From contig NZ_JAUFQE010000001.1 of assembly GCF_030409755.1 (NCBI RefSeq), positions 1,364,001-1,428,000 on the forward strand: DNA of 64,000 nucleotides, written 5' to 3'. Origin of the DNA: Vibrio lentus (GTDB lineage Bacteria > Pseudomonadota > Gammaproteobacteria > Enterobacterales > Vibrionaceae). A program made the translations under genes and the position numbers. Every line of letters begins with the position of its first letter. Within the stretch, counting starts at the first letter, position 1. Positions 1 through 7,702 of the stretch are shown here, piece by piece. Under the pieces are notes generated by a model that did not search any database, had not been told where the DNA came from, and worked only from the letters and a program-made list of their open reading frames with translations.

Positions 1-78
1 CTGCCTAAGTTACTTGGCCTACAGCCTTGTCACTACCAAGTGAAAGCGCCAGTAGAAGTTGAGGGTGAGTACCCTTAG
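1..78 (+). CDS. 3' end of an unidentified gene (partial)
   Basis: An open frame enters from the left edge in frame 1 and stops at a TAG at 76-78, giving 25 residues ending in VEGEYP. A clear intrinsic terminator follows within 45 bases, which supports a real gene end. The fragment is too short to assign a family. Confidence 0.5.
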   Translation: MPKLLGLQPCHYQVKAPVEVEGEYP

Positions 79-118
79 GTTATCTATTCGTTCACAAGAC
101 GACTTAGTAAATAACGTC

Positions 119-162
119 AATAAAGCCCTTCGTTTATAACAAAACGAGGGGCTTTATTTTTT
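119..162 (+). terminator. Intrinsic terminator of the partial gene
   Basis: The arms TAAAGCCCT-TCGTTT and AAACGA-GGGGCTTTA form a hairpin around a short loop and are followed by a T-rich run on the plus strand. It lies between the leftmost partial gene and the rRNA methyltransferase gene. Confidence 0.75.
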
Positions 163-279
163 ATAAGAGTCAGACAGTTACAGAAAAGAGAGCCTATTTC
201 AAAAAACGATGGATTCAGCAGGCAAGCCCCCATGATATGAAGTATGTTTAGATGACGTCAGTAGAAATGAGGCAAAGGA

Positions 280-1146
280 ATGGAATATCGACATCAATGT
301 CATGTAGGCGACCATGGGGATGCACTCAAGCATCCAGTATTGAGTGCACTGGTTAAATCATTAATGCAGCAACACTCACGCCTCAATGTTATCGACACAC
401 ACTCAGGAACAGGGTGTTACGACCTAACCACCGCGCCAAGTAATCACGCGGGTGAGTTTGCGGAAGGGGTCGGATATCTTTGGCGAAATAAGGCTTATCT
501 TCCGCCGGCATTCAGTTCTTTTATGTCGGTGCTGGAATACTACAATCCGAATCAGCTTATCTCTTTGTATCCCGGCTCTGCTGCCATCGCATATCAACAA
601 GGCCGCAGCCAAGACAGCTTCTATTTTTCAGACATTCAGCAAGACGAAGCTGACCTATTGCAAACCAACATTGAGAAGCTACAACGCGATCTTGATGTCT
701 CAAGCAAGCTCACTATTACCGCAGGCGATGGGCTTAAAGCGCTCCCTGATGATGTAGCTAAGCATGATAATCATCACCTGATCGTTATCGACCCACCCTA
801 TGAAACCGATTCTGAATATCTTGCGGTGATTGATGCCTTGGTTAAGGCGTATCAACAATCTGAGAAGGTATCTGCCTTGATTTGGTACCCACTTTATACG
901 GACGACAAGAGCTCACTGATTCTGAACCACTGTGTGACAGCGGTAAAAGATGGTTTGCTGCCAAGTCCGATTAAGTCGGAACTTCGCCTTCGAGATCCTA
1001 AGGGTGATGATCGCCTGATCGGCAGTGGCTTATTGTTGTTTAACCCACCCCAAGGCATTGCTGGAACGGTGGCTGATACTCTGGATTACTTACATAGTCA
1101 GCTCGCAACCAATGGTGAGGGTTATTGGCAAATGAGAAGTCTATAA
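280..1146 (+). CDS. rlmJ: 23S rRNA (adenine-N6)-methyltransferase, RlmJ/YhiR-like
   Basis: This 288-residue protein matches the RlmJ (YhiR) family, which methylates adenine 2030 of 23S rRNA with S-adenosylmethionine. The N-terminal YRHQCHVGDHGDALKH segment corresponds to the family signature. DTHSGTG (about residue 39) is the SAM-binding loop, and IDPPYE (about 170) is the N6-adenine methylase DPPY motif. Length is normal for the family (about 280). The ATG follows a GAGG...AAGG stretch. It differs a good deal from the E. coli protein as I recall it (for example GDHGDALKH against GNHADVLKH), so it could be a second RlmJ-type paralogue. It appears monocistronic. Confidence 0.82.
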   Translation: MEYRHQCHVGDHGDALKHPVLSALVKSLMQQHSRLNVIDTHSGTGCYDLTTAPSNHAGEFAEGVGYLWRNKAYLPPAFSSFMSVLEYYNPNQLISLYPGSAAIAYQQGRSQDSFYFSDIQQDEADLLQTNIEKLQRDLDVSSKLTITAGDGLKALPDDVAKHDNHHLIVIDPPYETDSEYLAVIDALVKAYQQSEKVSALIWYPLYTDDKSSLILNHCVTAVKDGLLPSPIKSELRLRDPKGDDRLIGSGLLLFNPPQGIAGTVADTLDYLHSQLATNGEGYWQMRSL

Positions 1147-1367
1147 ACCTGATTTATCTGGGGTTTATGATGAATTTCTAGACGCTGTTCACTAAATCAC
1201 TGTGACTATTGTGGTTTAAATTGACCAAAAGCTAACTTTTATCGATTGATTAATGGCTGTGAATCATTTAAAAATAGAATATCAATGCGCACAGGTGCAT
1301 ACTGGCTCATAAGTTAAATAATTACCCCTAATTAATATCAGATTGTGGTTTACCCCCTAAACTGCAT
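1147..1367. other. AT-rich intergenic region without recognised gene
   Basis: No frame with a credible RBS is visible between the methyltransferase gene and the convergent HNH gene. It ends in a hairpin terminator. Confidence 0.5.
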
Positions 1368-1400
1368 AAGGCTCGCACTAGTCACGCGAGCCTTTCTTTT
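1368..1400 (+). terminator. Intrinsic terminator between convergent genes
   Basis: The 9-bp arms AAGGCTCGC (1368-1376) and GCGAGCCTT (1386-1394) form a perfect stem followed by TCTTTT on the plus strand. It separates the rightward methyltransferase gene from the leftward HNH gene and may serve both. Confidence 0.75.
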
Positions 1401-1415
1401 GCTTGAAGAAAATGT

Positions 1416-2237
1416 TTACAGCAATTGCTCTTCAATCTTTAGTGCTTTCTCGATGAGTTTCGCATTGAAATCTGCAGCTTCCACTGAGTAGTGCGCTTTA
1501 CGATGGCAAGTCGGACAGAGTGCAATTACATTTTCAGGGCAATCAGCGCCACCATCAGCTAACCGTGTCAGGTGATGTACTTCTAGGTAAGGACCTGACT
1601 TGGTCTCAAAAGGTGAGGGCACGCCACAACCTTCACAAATACCATTTGCCCTCTTTTTTGCGTAAAGCTTAATGGCTTCACTGCGATACTTCACATGCGT
1701 AAGTTGTTCTTTTGTGTCTGCTTGGCGTGGCGTTGAAGCTAACGCAATGTCTCGTAATTGCTTCAGAGACTTACTTTTAGTCGGCTTAGTAAGGTATGAG
1801 ACTTTTGGAGATTGAATGGTATTTCCGACACTTTGTGGGACAATATCTAGATGGAAAACTATTGCATCACGAAGTTGGTCGTTCTTGTCGGGGCGTTGCT
1901 CGATGTGATGACAGATGTAGTTGCAAACACCGACGAATCTAACAAAACCAGTAGAGACAGATTCAAATAAGAGAATCTCTTTGAGGTTGTTTTGGTGTTC
2001 AAAGATGGCCAAGTTTCCTTTAACCATTTGCATATCACCTTCTTGCCCTTCTCCTGTATATCGGAAAGTGCCGTCAGCACTAAAACCATCAGAGTAGCCA
2101 AATTCTTCACCTGCATCGCTAGTGAAGATAAACACATATGGGTGAGCCGCCGGCGTAGCGATACCGCCATATTGCTGACCTTTGTAATGACCGTGTATAT
2201 CTGCACGTCGATTGTAAACCTGTCCTACATTGAACAA
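1416..2237 (-). CDS. SRA-like/HNH endonuclease (type IV restriction-like)
   Basis: The C-terminal half carries an HNH nuclease: CEGC at about residue 201, then VHHL with the metal-binding histidines at about 220, then CPTCH at about 243, a zinc-supported HNH fold. The N-terminal 110 residues (GHYKGQQYGGI, then RYTGEGQEGDMQM, then LFESVSTG) resemble the SRA-like domain found fused to HNH in McrA-type, modification-dependent restriction proteins. If so, it would cut DNA carrying modified bases; that is inferred from domain order. The start is a TTG preceded by GAGGAC. No methylase partner or mobile element adjoins it, consistent with a stand-alone type IV enzyme. Confidence 0.75.
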   Translation of the reverse strand: MFNVGQVYNRRADIHGHYKGQQYGGIATPAAHPYVFIFTSDAGEEFGYSDGFSADGTFRYTGEGQEGDMQMVKGNLAIFEHQNNLKEILLFESVSTGFVRFVGVCNYICHHIEQRPDKNDQLRDAIVFHLDIVPQSVGNTIQSPKVSYLTKPTKSKSLKQLRDIALASTPRQADTKEQLTHVKYRSEAIKLYAKKRANGICEGCGVPSPFETKSGPYLEVHHLTRLADGGADCPENVIALCPTCHRKAHYSVEAADFNAKLIEKALKIEEQLL

Positions 2238-2398
2238 TGGAGAGTCCTCTATTTATCCGTTTAAATCGGAATTGTTATTGATGTTTTTATAATTTAAATT
2301 TCATGTAAAGTTCAAATATAACAGTGGTTTAAGTGAAAATATGCAAGTGGATTTTCGAGTGTGAAAAGGTATCGGTTCGGTCACGTTTCTAAAGAGGC

Positions 2399-2423
2399 AA
2401 GCCTGCAGGACTCATGCAGGCTT
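2399..2423 (-). terminator. Hairpin after the ene-reductase gene
   Basis: Perfect 9-bp arms AAGCCTGCA and TGCAGGCTT enclose a 7-base loop, 24 bases beyond the stop codon of the leftward NemA-like gene. The T-tract on the minus strand is weak. Confidence 0.55.
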
Positions 2424-2446
2424 GGTGTTTGTTTAATGCTTTATCA

Positions 2447-3535
2447 CTACAACGCTGGGTAATCGGTATAGCCTTTGTCGTTACCGCCGAACAGAGTCGC
2501 GCTATCAAGATCGGATAGCTCGCTGCCGTTTTGTAGGCGTGATACGAGATCTGGGTTTGCTACAAATGGGCGACCAAATGCGACAAGGTCAGCGTAGCCT
2601 TTGCTTAACACTTCTTCGGCGCGTTCTGGTGTGTAGCTGCCAGCGACGATGATTGTGTTAGAGAATAGTTCTCTTAGCTCGACACGGAAGCTTTCAGGGA
2701 TAACCGGCGCGTCATCCCAGTCTGCTTCTGATAGGTGCAAGTAAGCGATATCACGTGCTTGCAGCGCCTTTGATGCCTCTAGAATCGTTGGCACAATGTC
2801 TGGGCAGTTCATGTCTTTGAAGGTGATGAACGGAGCTAAACGAACACCCACCTTATCGGCACCAATCGCTTCAATTACCGCATCCACGACTTCAATTAGA
2901 AAACGAAGTCGGTTCTCGCGGCTACCACCGTAGTTGTCGGTGCGCTTGTTCGAATTAGTTCTTAGGAATTGATCGATAAGGTAGCCATTACCACCGTGGA
3001 TTTCCACGCCATTGAACCCTGCCTCGACCGCTTTCTTCGCTGACTTAGCAAAATCTTGAACCACACGATCGATATCAGTTTGGGTCATTTCTCTTGGTTG
3101 AATGCAATCCACCATGTTGCCGTTTCCATTCTCATCAGAAATCCAAACTTGAGTTTCTACCGGAGCCAGTGCCGAAGGCGCGATTGGCAGTTCACCTTTT
3201 TGGAAGGTTGGATGAGACACGCGTCCCACATGCCATAGTTGGCAGAATATCGCTGCGCCTTGTTCTTTAGCGGCAGAGGTGACACCTTGCCAGCCTTTCA
3301 CTTGTTCGCTTGTGTAAACACCGGGAGTGAATGAGTACCCTTGAGAGTCATCTGAGATTTGTGTCGCTTCAGTGATGATGAGCCCTGCACTGGCACGTTG
3401 TTGGTAGTAAGTTGCCATCATTTCATTTGGCACGTTTCCAGGTTGGCTTGTACGAGCGCGCGTCATGGGCGCCATAACCACACGGTTTTGTAGTTCTAGA
3501 TCTTTGAGTTCTGTTGTTTCGAATAATTTGTTCAT
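2447..3535 (-). CDS. nemA: Old yellow enzyme family alkene reductase (NemA-like)
   Basis: This 362-residue FMN-dependent ene-reductase would reduce activated C=C bonds such as N-ethylmaleimide or enals with NAD(P)H. Visible signatures are the N-terminal NRVVMAPMTRAR flavin-binding stretch, CQLWHVGRVSH near residue 100, and the active site HGGNGYLIDQF (His/Asn pair plus Tyr) at about 180, followed by RTDNYGGSRENR. Length is typical (about 365). Downstream in the same direction as the SDR and MFS genes, it probably belongs to one detoxification operon (SDR-MFS-nemA) controlled by the divergent LysR regulator at 5727. Confidence 0.88.
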   Translation of the reverse strand: MNKLFETTELKDLELQNRVVMAPMTRARTSQPGNVPNEMMATYYQQRASAGLIITEATQISDDSQGYSFTPGVYTSEQVKGWQGVTSAAKEQGAAIFCQLWHVGRVSHPTFQKGELPIAPSALAPVETQVWISDENGNGNMVDCIQPREMTQTDIDRVVQDFAKSAKKAVEAGFNGVEIHGGNGYLIDQFLRTNSNKRTDNYGGSRENRLRFLIEVVDAVIEAIGADKVGVRLAPFITFKDMNCPDIVPTILEASKALQARDIAYLHLSEADWDDAPVIPESFRVELRELFSNTIIVAGSYTPERAEEVLSKGYADLVAFGRPFVANPDLVSRLQNGSELSDLDSATLFGGNDKGYTDYPAL

Positions 3536-3594
3536 GGTTATTACCTTGTTTTAATGCTGTGATCTTTCGTTTTGTATTGGGGCGATAAGTCGCG

Positions 3595-4803
3595 TTATTT
3601 GCTTTCTGCTGGGCTGAAGATAGAGTCGTTTTGTGGCTTTTCAGCTCGGTTGGCTTTTGCAATAAGCAACAAACCAATCACTGGGACAACAACGGCTGCG
3701 AATGGAATCATCCCTGCGCCTAGTTGGCTGTCGAGTACCATGCCGCCTAGGAAACCACCGAAAGCATTGGCTAAGTTAAAGGCTGAGATATTCGCGGTTG
3801 CTGCTAGTTCTTGGCCTTCGCCACCGTGGTTCATTACTCGAAGCTGCATAGCAGGAACGTTCGCAAATGATGCAATACCAAAGACAAATGCAGCTGCAAC
3901 GAATAGGATTTTGTTGTCTACAACAAGGCCAACCACTACTAGTGAAACGATCATCGCGATAGCCCAAAACATCGATGCTTTGCCTAAATCTTTGTCAGAA
4001 GAGCGTCCGCCCAAGGTGTTACCGATGATTAAGCCGACACCAACAATCACTAAGATCCAAGTTACTGATTCTTGACCGTAACCCGTGATGTGCATGGCGA
4101 TAGGCGCAAGGTAGCCGTAAAGCGTCATGAAGCCAGACCAAGCAAAAGCGGTGATCGCCAAGCTGATGAGAAGCATTGGATTTTTGAATGCCAACAGCTG
4201 AGTTTTGATGTCTTTCGCTTCGCTGTGACCTGAAGATTTTATTGACGTTAAGATTGAAATCATGGCGATGGTGCCAAGTGCTGCCACGGTAAAGAAAGTG
4301 GTGTGCCAACCGAATTGCAAGCTCACCCAAGTACCTGCGGGAACCCCTAGAACGTTAGCGAGTGTTAAGCCAGCGAACATCTGACCAACAGCACGACCTG
4401 CCATTTTTTCAGACACTAAATTGGTCGCGACAACTGCACCTATGCCATAGAAAGGACCTTGAACTAAGCCTGCGATAACGCGGCTTGCAAGTAGAAGTGG
4501 GTAGCTAGGAGCTAAGGCTGACAAGATATTGCCGATGATGAACAAAGCCATTAAGCCAATCAGTACCATCTTTTTGTTAAAACGTGCGAGGTAGATGGTT
4601 AAGATCGGGCCACCAATAACGATAGCCAATGCGTAAGCACTGATTAGGTATCCGGCTTGACCTTCGGTGATCGAAAGGGATGTGGCAATTTGTGGAAGGA
4701 TGCCTGCAATAACAAACTCAGCGGTGCCGATGGCAAAAGCTGCGAGTGTCAGTATCCAAACTTGGAATGGGATCTTTTCTTTATGGATCGCTTCTGATTT
4801 CAT
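3595..4803 (-). CDS. MFS efflux transporter, DHA1 family
   Basis: This 402-residue protein has twelve predicted membrane segments. The N-terminal half carries the DHA1-type pattern (GTAEFVIAGILPQIA in TM1, then RVIAGLVQGPFYGIGAVVA in TM4). It resembles AraJ/YdhP-type drug:proton antiporters of the inner membrane. The substrate cannot be told from sequence. It lies between the ene-reductase and an SDR gene in the same direction, so the three may act together on a toxic carbonyl or quinone compound (inference). The intergenic space upstream of its start holds the 8-bp tandem repeat at 4865-4920. Confidence 0.85.
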   Translation of the reverse strand: MKSEAIHKEKIPFQVWILTLAAFAIGTAEFVIAGILPQIATSLSITEGQAGYLISAYALAIVIGGPILTIYLARFNKKMVLIGLMALFIIGNILSALAPSYPLLLASRVIAGLVQGPFYGIGAVVATNLVSEKMAGRAVGQMFAGLTLANVLGVPAGTWVSLQFGWHTTFFTVAALGTIAMISILTSIKSSGHSEAKDIKTQLLAFKNPMLLISLAITAFAWSGFMTLYGYLAPIAMHITGYGQESVTWILVIVGVGLIIGNTLGGRSSDKDLGKASMFWAIAMIVSLVVVGLVVDNKILFVAAAFVFGIASFANVPAMQLRVMNHGGEGQELAATANISAFNLANAFGGFLGGMVLDSQLGAGMIPFAAVVVPVIGLLLIAKANRAEKPQNDSIFSPAESK

Positions 4804-4864
4804 AGTGAAGTACCTGTGTTAATTCTTGTTTGTTAGGACGTTTACATACACGCCCTAACGATTG

Positions 4865-4920
4865 TTCTTTGCTTCTTTGCTTCTTTGCTTCTTTGCTTCT
4901 TTGCTTCTTTGCTTCTTTGC
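4865..4920. repeat. 8-bp tandem repeat, 7 perfect copies (TTCTTTGC)
   Basis: The unit TTCTTTGC is repeated exactly seven times, ending 6 bases before the stop codon of the SDR gene in plus coordinates (that is, just after it in its reading direction) and about 60 bases upstream of the MFS start. The unit is not a multiple of three and lies outside coding sequence, so copy-number change would alter SDR-MFS spacing. Confidence 0.95.
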
Positions 4921-4926
4921 GAAGTG

Positions 4927-5610
4927 TTAGCCGAGTAGAGCACCGCCATCGATGTCGATGATTGACCCCGTTACGTATGGGTTGTTAATTGCGAATAGAT
5001 AGCCCATTGCGATATCTTTAGCCTCTCCGACTTTGCCTGCTGGTAGGTTGTTTTTCGCGTTGTCGTACATGGTTGAACGAGCTGAGTCATCCATATTTTT
5101 GTAGGCTTCAGTCATGGTAAGGCCGGGGCTGACGGCGTTGACTCGAATCGGTGATAGCTCTTTGGCAAGCACTTTAGTTACGCTCTCTAGCGCGGCATTA
5201 ATCGCGGTTTTTACGTAAGTACCAGCAACCACTTTGCGTGACAGCATGCCCGTGGTTAGAGTGATTGAGCCGTTTGGAGTCATGTAACGTGCGGCGTGCT
5301 TGGCTACGTTTAAGCTTCCCCAAAACTTGGTATCAAATGCTGCTTTTGCGTCTGCGATAGCAACGTCTGTCACTTTTCCTGCGGGAGCGTATGAACCCGC
5401 GGTTATCACCAAGTGATCAAATGCACCGATCGATTCGAAGTATTCACAAACCGATTTCTCATTGCTGATATCAACGCCGGTGTGTCGGCTGGCAATGTGT
5501 ACTGTGTTGTCTTCGTTTCTTAATTGCATTGCTAATGCTTTGCCGATACCTGATGTTCCACCAATGATGACGAATGTGTGCTTTTCTTGGTTTGTAAGTT
5601 CGTTGTTCAT
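4927..5610 (-). CDS. SDR-family oxidoreductase with atypical active site
   Basis: This 227-residue short-chain dehydrogenase-like protein has the Rossmann motif GGTSGIGKA at residues 18-26, an NAG-like ITAGSYAPAG near 90, and the C-terminal RVNAVSPGLT. The usual catalytic YxxxK is not where expected: the stretch TYVKTAINAALES aligns best with YxASKAALES, placing Lys and Asn at the catalytic Tyr and Lys positions. A family of SDRs with this degenerate site is common in Proteobacteria. It is divergent from the LysR gene at 5727 with about 116 bases between them, the classic arrangement for a LysR-controlled gene. Confidence 0.82.
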   Translation of the reverse strand: MNNELTNQEKHTFVIIGGTSGIGKALAMQLRNEDNTVHIASRHTGVDISNEKSVCEYFESIGAFDHLVITAGSYAPAGKVTDVAIADAKAAFDTKFWGSLNVAKHAARYMTPNGSITLTTGMLSRKVVAGTYVKTAINAALESVTKVLAKELSPIRVNAVSPGLTMTEAYKNMDDSARSTMYDNAKNNLPAGKVGEAKDIAMGYLFAINNPYVTGSIIDIDGGALLG

Positions 5611-5726
5611 GTTCTGAATTCCTGCGTGTTCTGCTGATGGTTGCCATTATATTTATTCGACTAAACTTGATAATTGGTTAAAATATAAAATCATTATTCG
5701 GATTAACTGAATGGTAGGAGAGGTGA

Positions 5727-6656
5727 GTGGACAAGTTTTCAGATATGGCGATGTTCGTGAGCATTGTTAAGCATCACGGGTTAGCAGCGGCGGGGCGAGA
5801 GTTAGGGCTTTCTCCTGCGACCATGACAGCAAGGCTTCAGGCACTGGAAGAGCGTTATGGTGTGAAACTGCTGAACCGAAGCACAAGACATGTGTCTTTA
5901 ACTGACTCTGGGGAGCTGTATCACAAGGCGTGTCTGGAGATATTGGATAACGTTAGCGAGGCTGAAAACCTGATTCAAAATGGCGTCAAAGAGGTTAAAG
6001 GCCCACTAAAGATTGCAGCACCTAAAGACATCGGAAAGCAGTACATCCTTCCTATTCTGTCGGAATTTTGTCAGCAGTATCCAGACGTTATTCCCTACTT
6101 GTATTTGAATGACAACCTATCGAATATCGCCGAATCAGGCATGGACATCGTGATCCGCTACGGCGAATTGGTTGATAGTAGTTTGATCTCTAGACGTTTA
6201 TCACCAAGCCGACGAGTGCTGTGCGCTTCACCAGAATATCTTGCCAAACACGGTACGCCGATCAAGCCACAAGATTTGGTTGAACATGACTGTTTGGCTA
6301 TGCTGCGTAGCAATGAAGAGCTCAAGACATGGCACTTTCAAGATCATGACATGAAGAAGGCTGTGACGGTTGTGCCGAAGCGATTTTCAGACGATGGCGA
6401 AGTGATTCGATACTGGGCATTGCAAGGAGAAGGGATTGCGTTGAAGTCGGTACTCGATGTGCAAGATGACATCAATAACCAACGCCTTGTGACGCTACTT
6501 AATGGCTACATGAAGAACTTCAACACCTCGACTTCAGTATCGAGCGCCGACTTGAATGTGGTGTATATCAGCAAGAAATATCAGCCGAAGCGTATTCGGT
6601 TGTTTTTGGATTATCTTCTTGAGAACTTCACTGGTTTGGTCGAGAGGTCAGGCTGA
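5727..6656 (+). CDS. LysR-family transcriptional regulator
   Basis: This 309-residue protein has an N-terminal winged helix (residues 1-60, with GRELGLSPATMTARLQALE) followed by a periplasmic-binding-like effector domain. The start is a GTG preceded by TAGGAGAGG; an in-frame ATG lies six codons on. The divergent partner is the SDR gene, and the short AT-rich space between them would hold the shared operator. It probably controls the SDR-MFS-ene-reductase group. The effector is unknown. Confidence 0.88.
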   Translation: MDKFSDMAMFVSIVKHHGLAAAGRELGLSPATMTARLQALEERYGVKLLNRSTRHVSLTDSGELYHKACLEILDNVSEAENLIQNGVKEVKGPLKIAAPKDIGKQYILPILSEFCQQYPDVIPYLYLNDNLSNIAESGMDIVIRYGELVDSSLISRRLSPSRRVLCASPEYLAKHGTPIKPQDLVEHDCLAMLRSNEELKTWHFQDHDMKKAVTVVPKRFSDDGEVIRYWALQGEGIALKSVLDVQDDINNQRLVTLLNGYMKNFNTSTSVSSADLNVVYISKKYQPKRIRLFLDYLLENFTGLVERSG

Positions 6657-7222
6657 GAACAATTATTGTTAATTTATCAATAGTGAAGCTTCAATGCTGG
6701 CCAGCTTTGTCTGGCGGTAAATGTTTATGATGAGAGGTCTGTCAGTAAAAAGACCTCTTCATCGTAGATGACACCATTCCTCCTCTGTTCGTCACACGTT
6801 CGTACTTCATCCTTATTGAAATATATCCGCTTATCTTATCCCCTTTTGCCGCTAAAAATAGAGGTCGGAAGGAAAGATCAAGCTATCTTCTCGCAAGTTT
6901 AGGTGAGAGATTGTCCTGTTTTATAAAATTTTAATAATCAATGTGTTAGTAAGGAAGCCTTTGAGTTGTTATTTGAGTTTTTTATGATTTAAAGCTCATG
7001 TAATTATTCAGGTTTATTAATTTCCTCATCCAGAGCCTGAATAAATCACGACGTCAAAGAAACTCTCGTAGAGCTCTTTTTCTACCCAATTGGTCATTTG
7101 TTGTCTTTCTTATCTATTTAACCATCTAATATTTATCAGTTTTTTATTTTTCTTCGCCTTCCCTGTCAATGGTGTATCTCTCACAGAATTAAAATACATA
7201 AGCCAATAGTTGTGACATTGAA
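6657..7222. other. Long AT-rich intergenic region
   Basis: About 600 bases without a supported gene separate the LysR gene from the cassette starting at 7284. A stem-loop with arms AGAGGTCT (6733-6740) and AGACCTCT (6751-6758) may end the LysR transcript, though it lacks a T-run. A second inverted repeat, ATTCAGG/CCTGAAT, lies near 7005-7041. The rest is AT-rich and presumably regulatory. Confidence 0.4.
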
Positions 7223-7241
7223 TTTGAGATAGATTCTCATT
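7223..7241 (+). promoter_or_regulatory. Possible Fur-box-like half-palindrome
   Basis: The right half ATTCTCATT matches the Vibrio Fur consensus ATTnTCATT perfectly, while the left half (TTTGAGATA) matches only partly. It lies about 43 bases before the first gene of the 7284-10053 cassette. This is suggestive only. Confidence 0.25.
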
Positions 7242-7283
7242 TGGGAACATTCCCGCTAATAAATATAATAATGGAGAAATATA

Positions 7284-7688
7284 ATGAAAAACGTTCTTGG
7301 CTTCGTGACCCTTCTTGCTGCTTCTTTTGTTCACGCCGAAGACGCTATAACTTTCCCAACTCAACAAGCTACTGAGGTGAATGAGTCGATAGTCTTTCCG
7401 ACCGTTCAGCATCCAATCGCGTTAGTTGGTGGATACGAAATAGAAAATGGTATTTTGCATTCTCGCACTTACGATTGCGGAATTAATATCAGTGATCTAA
7501 ACCTATCGGCACAACTTGTCTGGGAGGGTGCGACACCGAAAGTGATGATTGTTGGGGATGACCTAATTATGTGTCGTTCACTGGCTAATAGTCCGTTTGA
7601 ATTAGACATCAACCCAGTATTGAATCAGCTTCCGAATCACGACCTATATCGTTTAGAGCTCGCGAATCATGTCATCTTGAACCGATAG
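7284..7688 (+). CDS. Small exported protein of unknown function
   Basis: This 134-residue protein begins with a clear Sec signal peptide (MKNVLGFVTLLAASFVHA, cleavage likely before EDAIT). The mature part is about 116 residues with two cysteines (YDCGIN and IMCRS, about 32 apart), which could form a disulfide in the periplasm. The RBS is GGAGA eight bases before the ATG. I recognise no family. It sits 14 bases upstream of an FAD enzyme gene and clearly belongs to the same transcript, so it may be a periplasmic accessory of that pathway (inference). Confidence 0.75.
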   Translation: MKNVLGFVTLLAASFVHAEDAITFPTQQATEVNESIVFPTVQHPIALVGGYEIENGILHSRTYDCGINISDLNLSAQLVWEGATPKVMIVGDDLIMCRSLANSPFELDINPVLNQLPNHDLYRLELANHVILNR

Positions 7689-7702
7689 TTTAAGGAGAAA
7701 AC

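Noticed and set aside
4865..4920. Possible CRISPR-like array
   Set aside because: Units are directly adjacent 8-mers without spacers; it is a simple tandem repeat.
7110..7412. A 100-codon minus-strand frame over the start of the exported-protein gene
   Set aside because: It overlaps a gene with a clear signal peptide and RBS, and its translation looks random.
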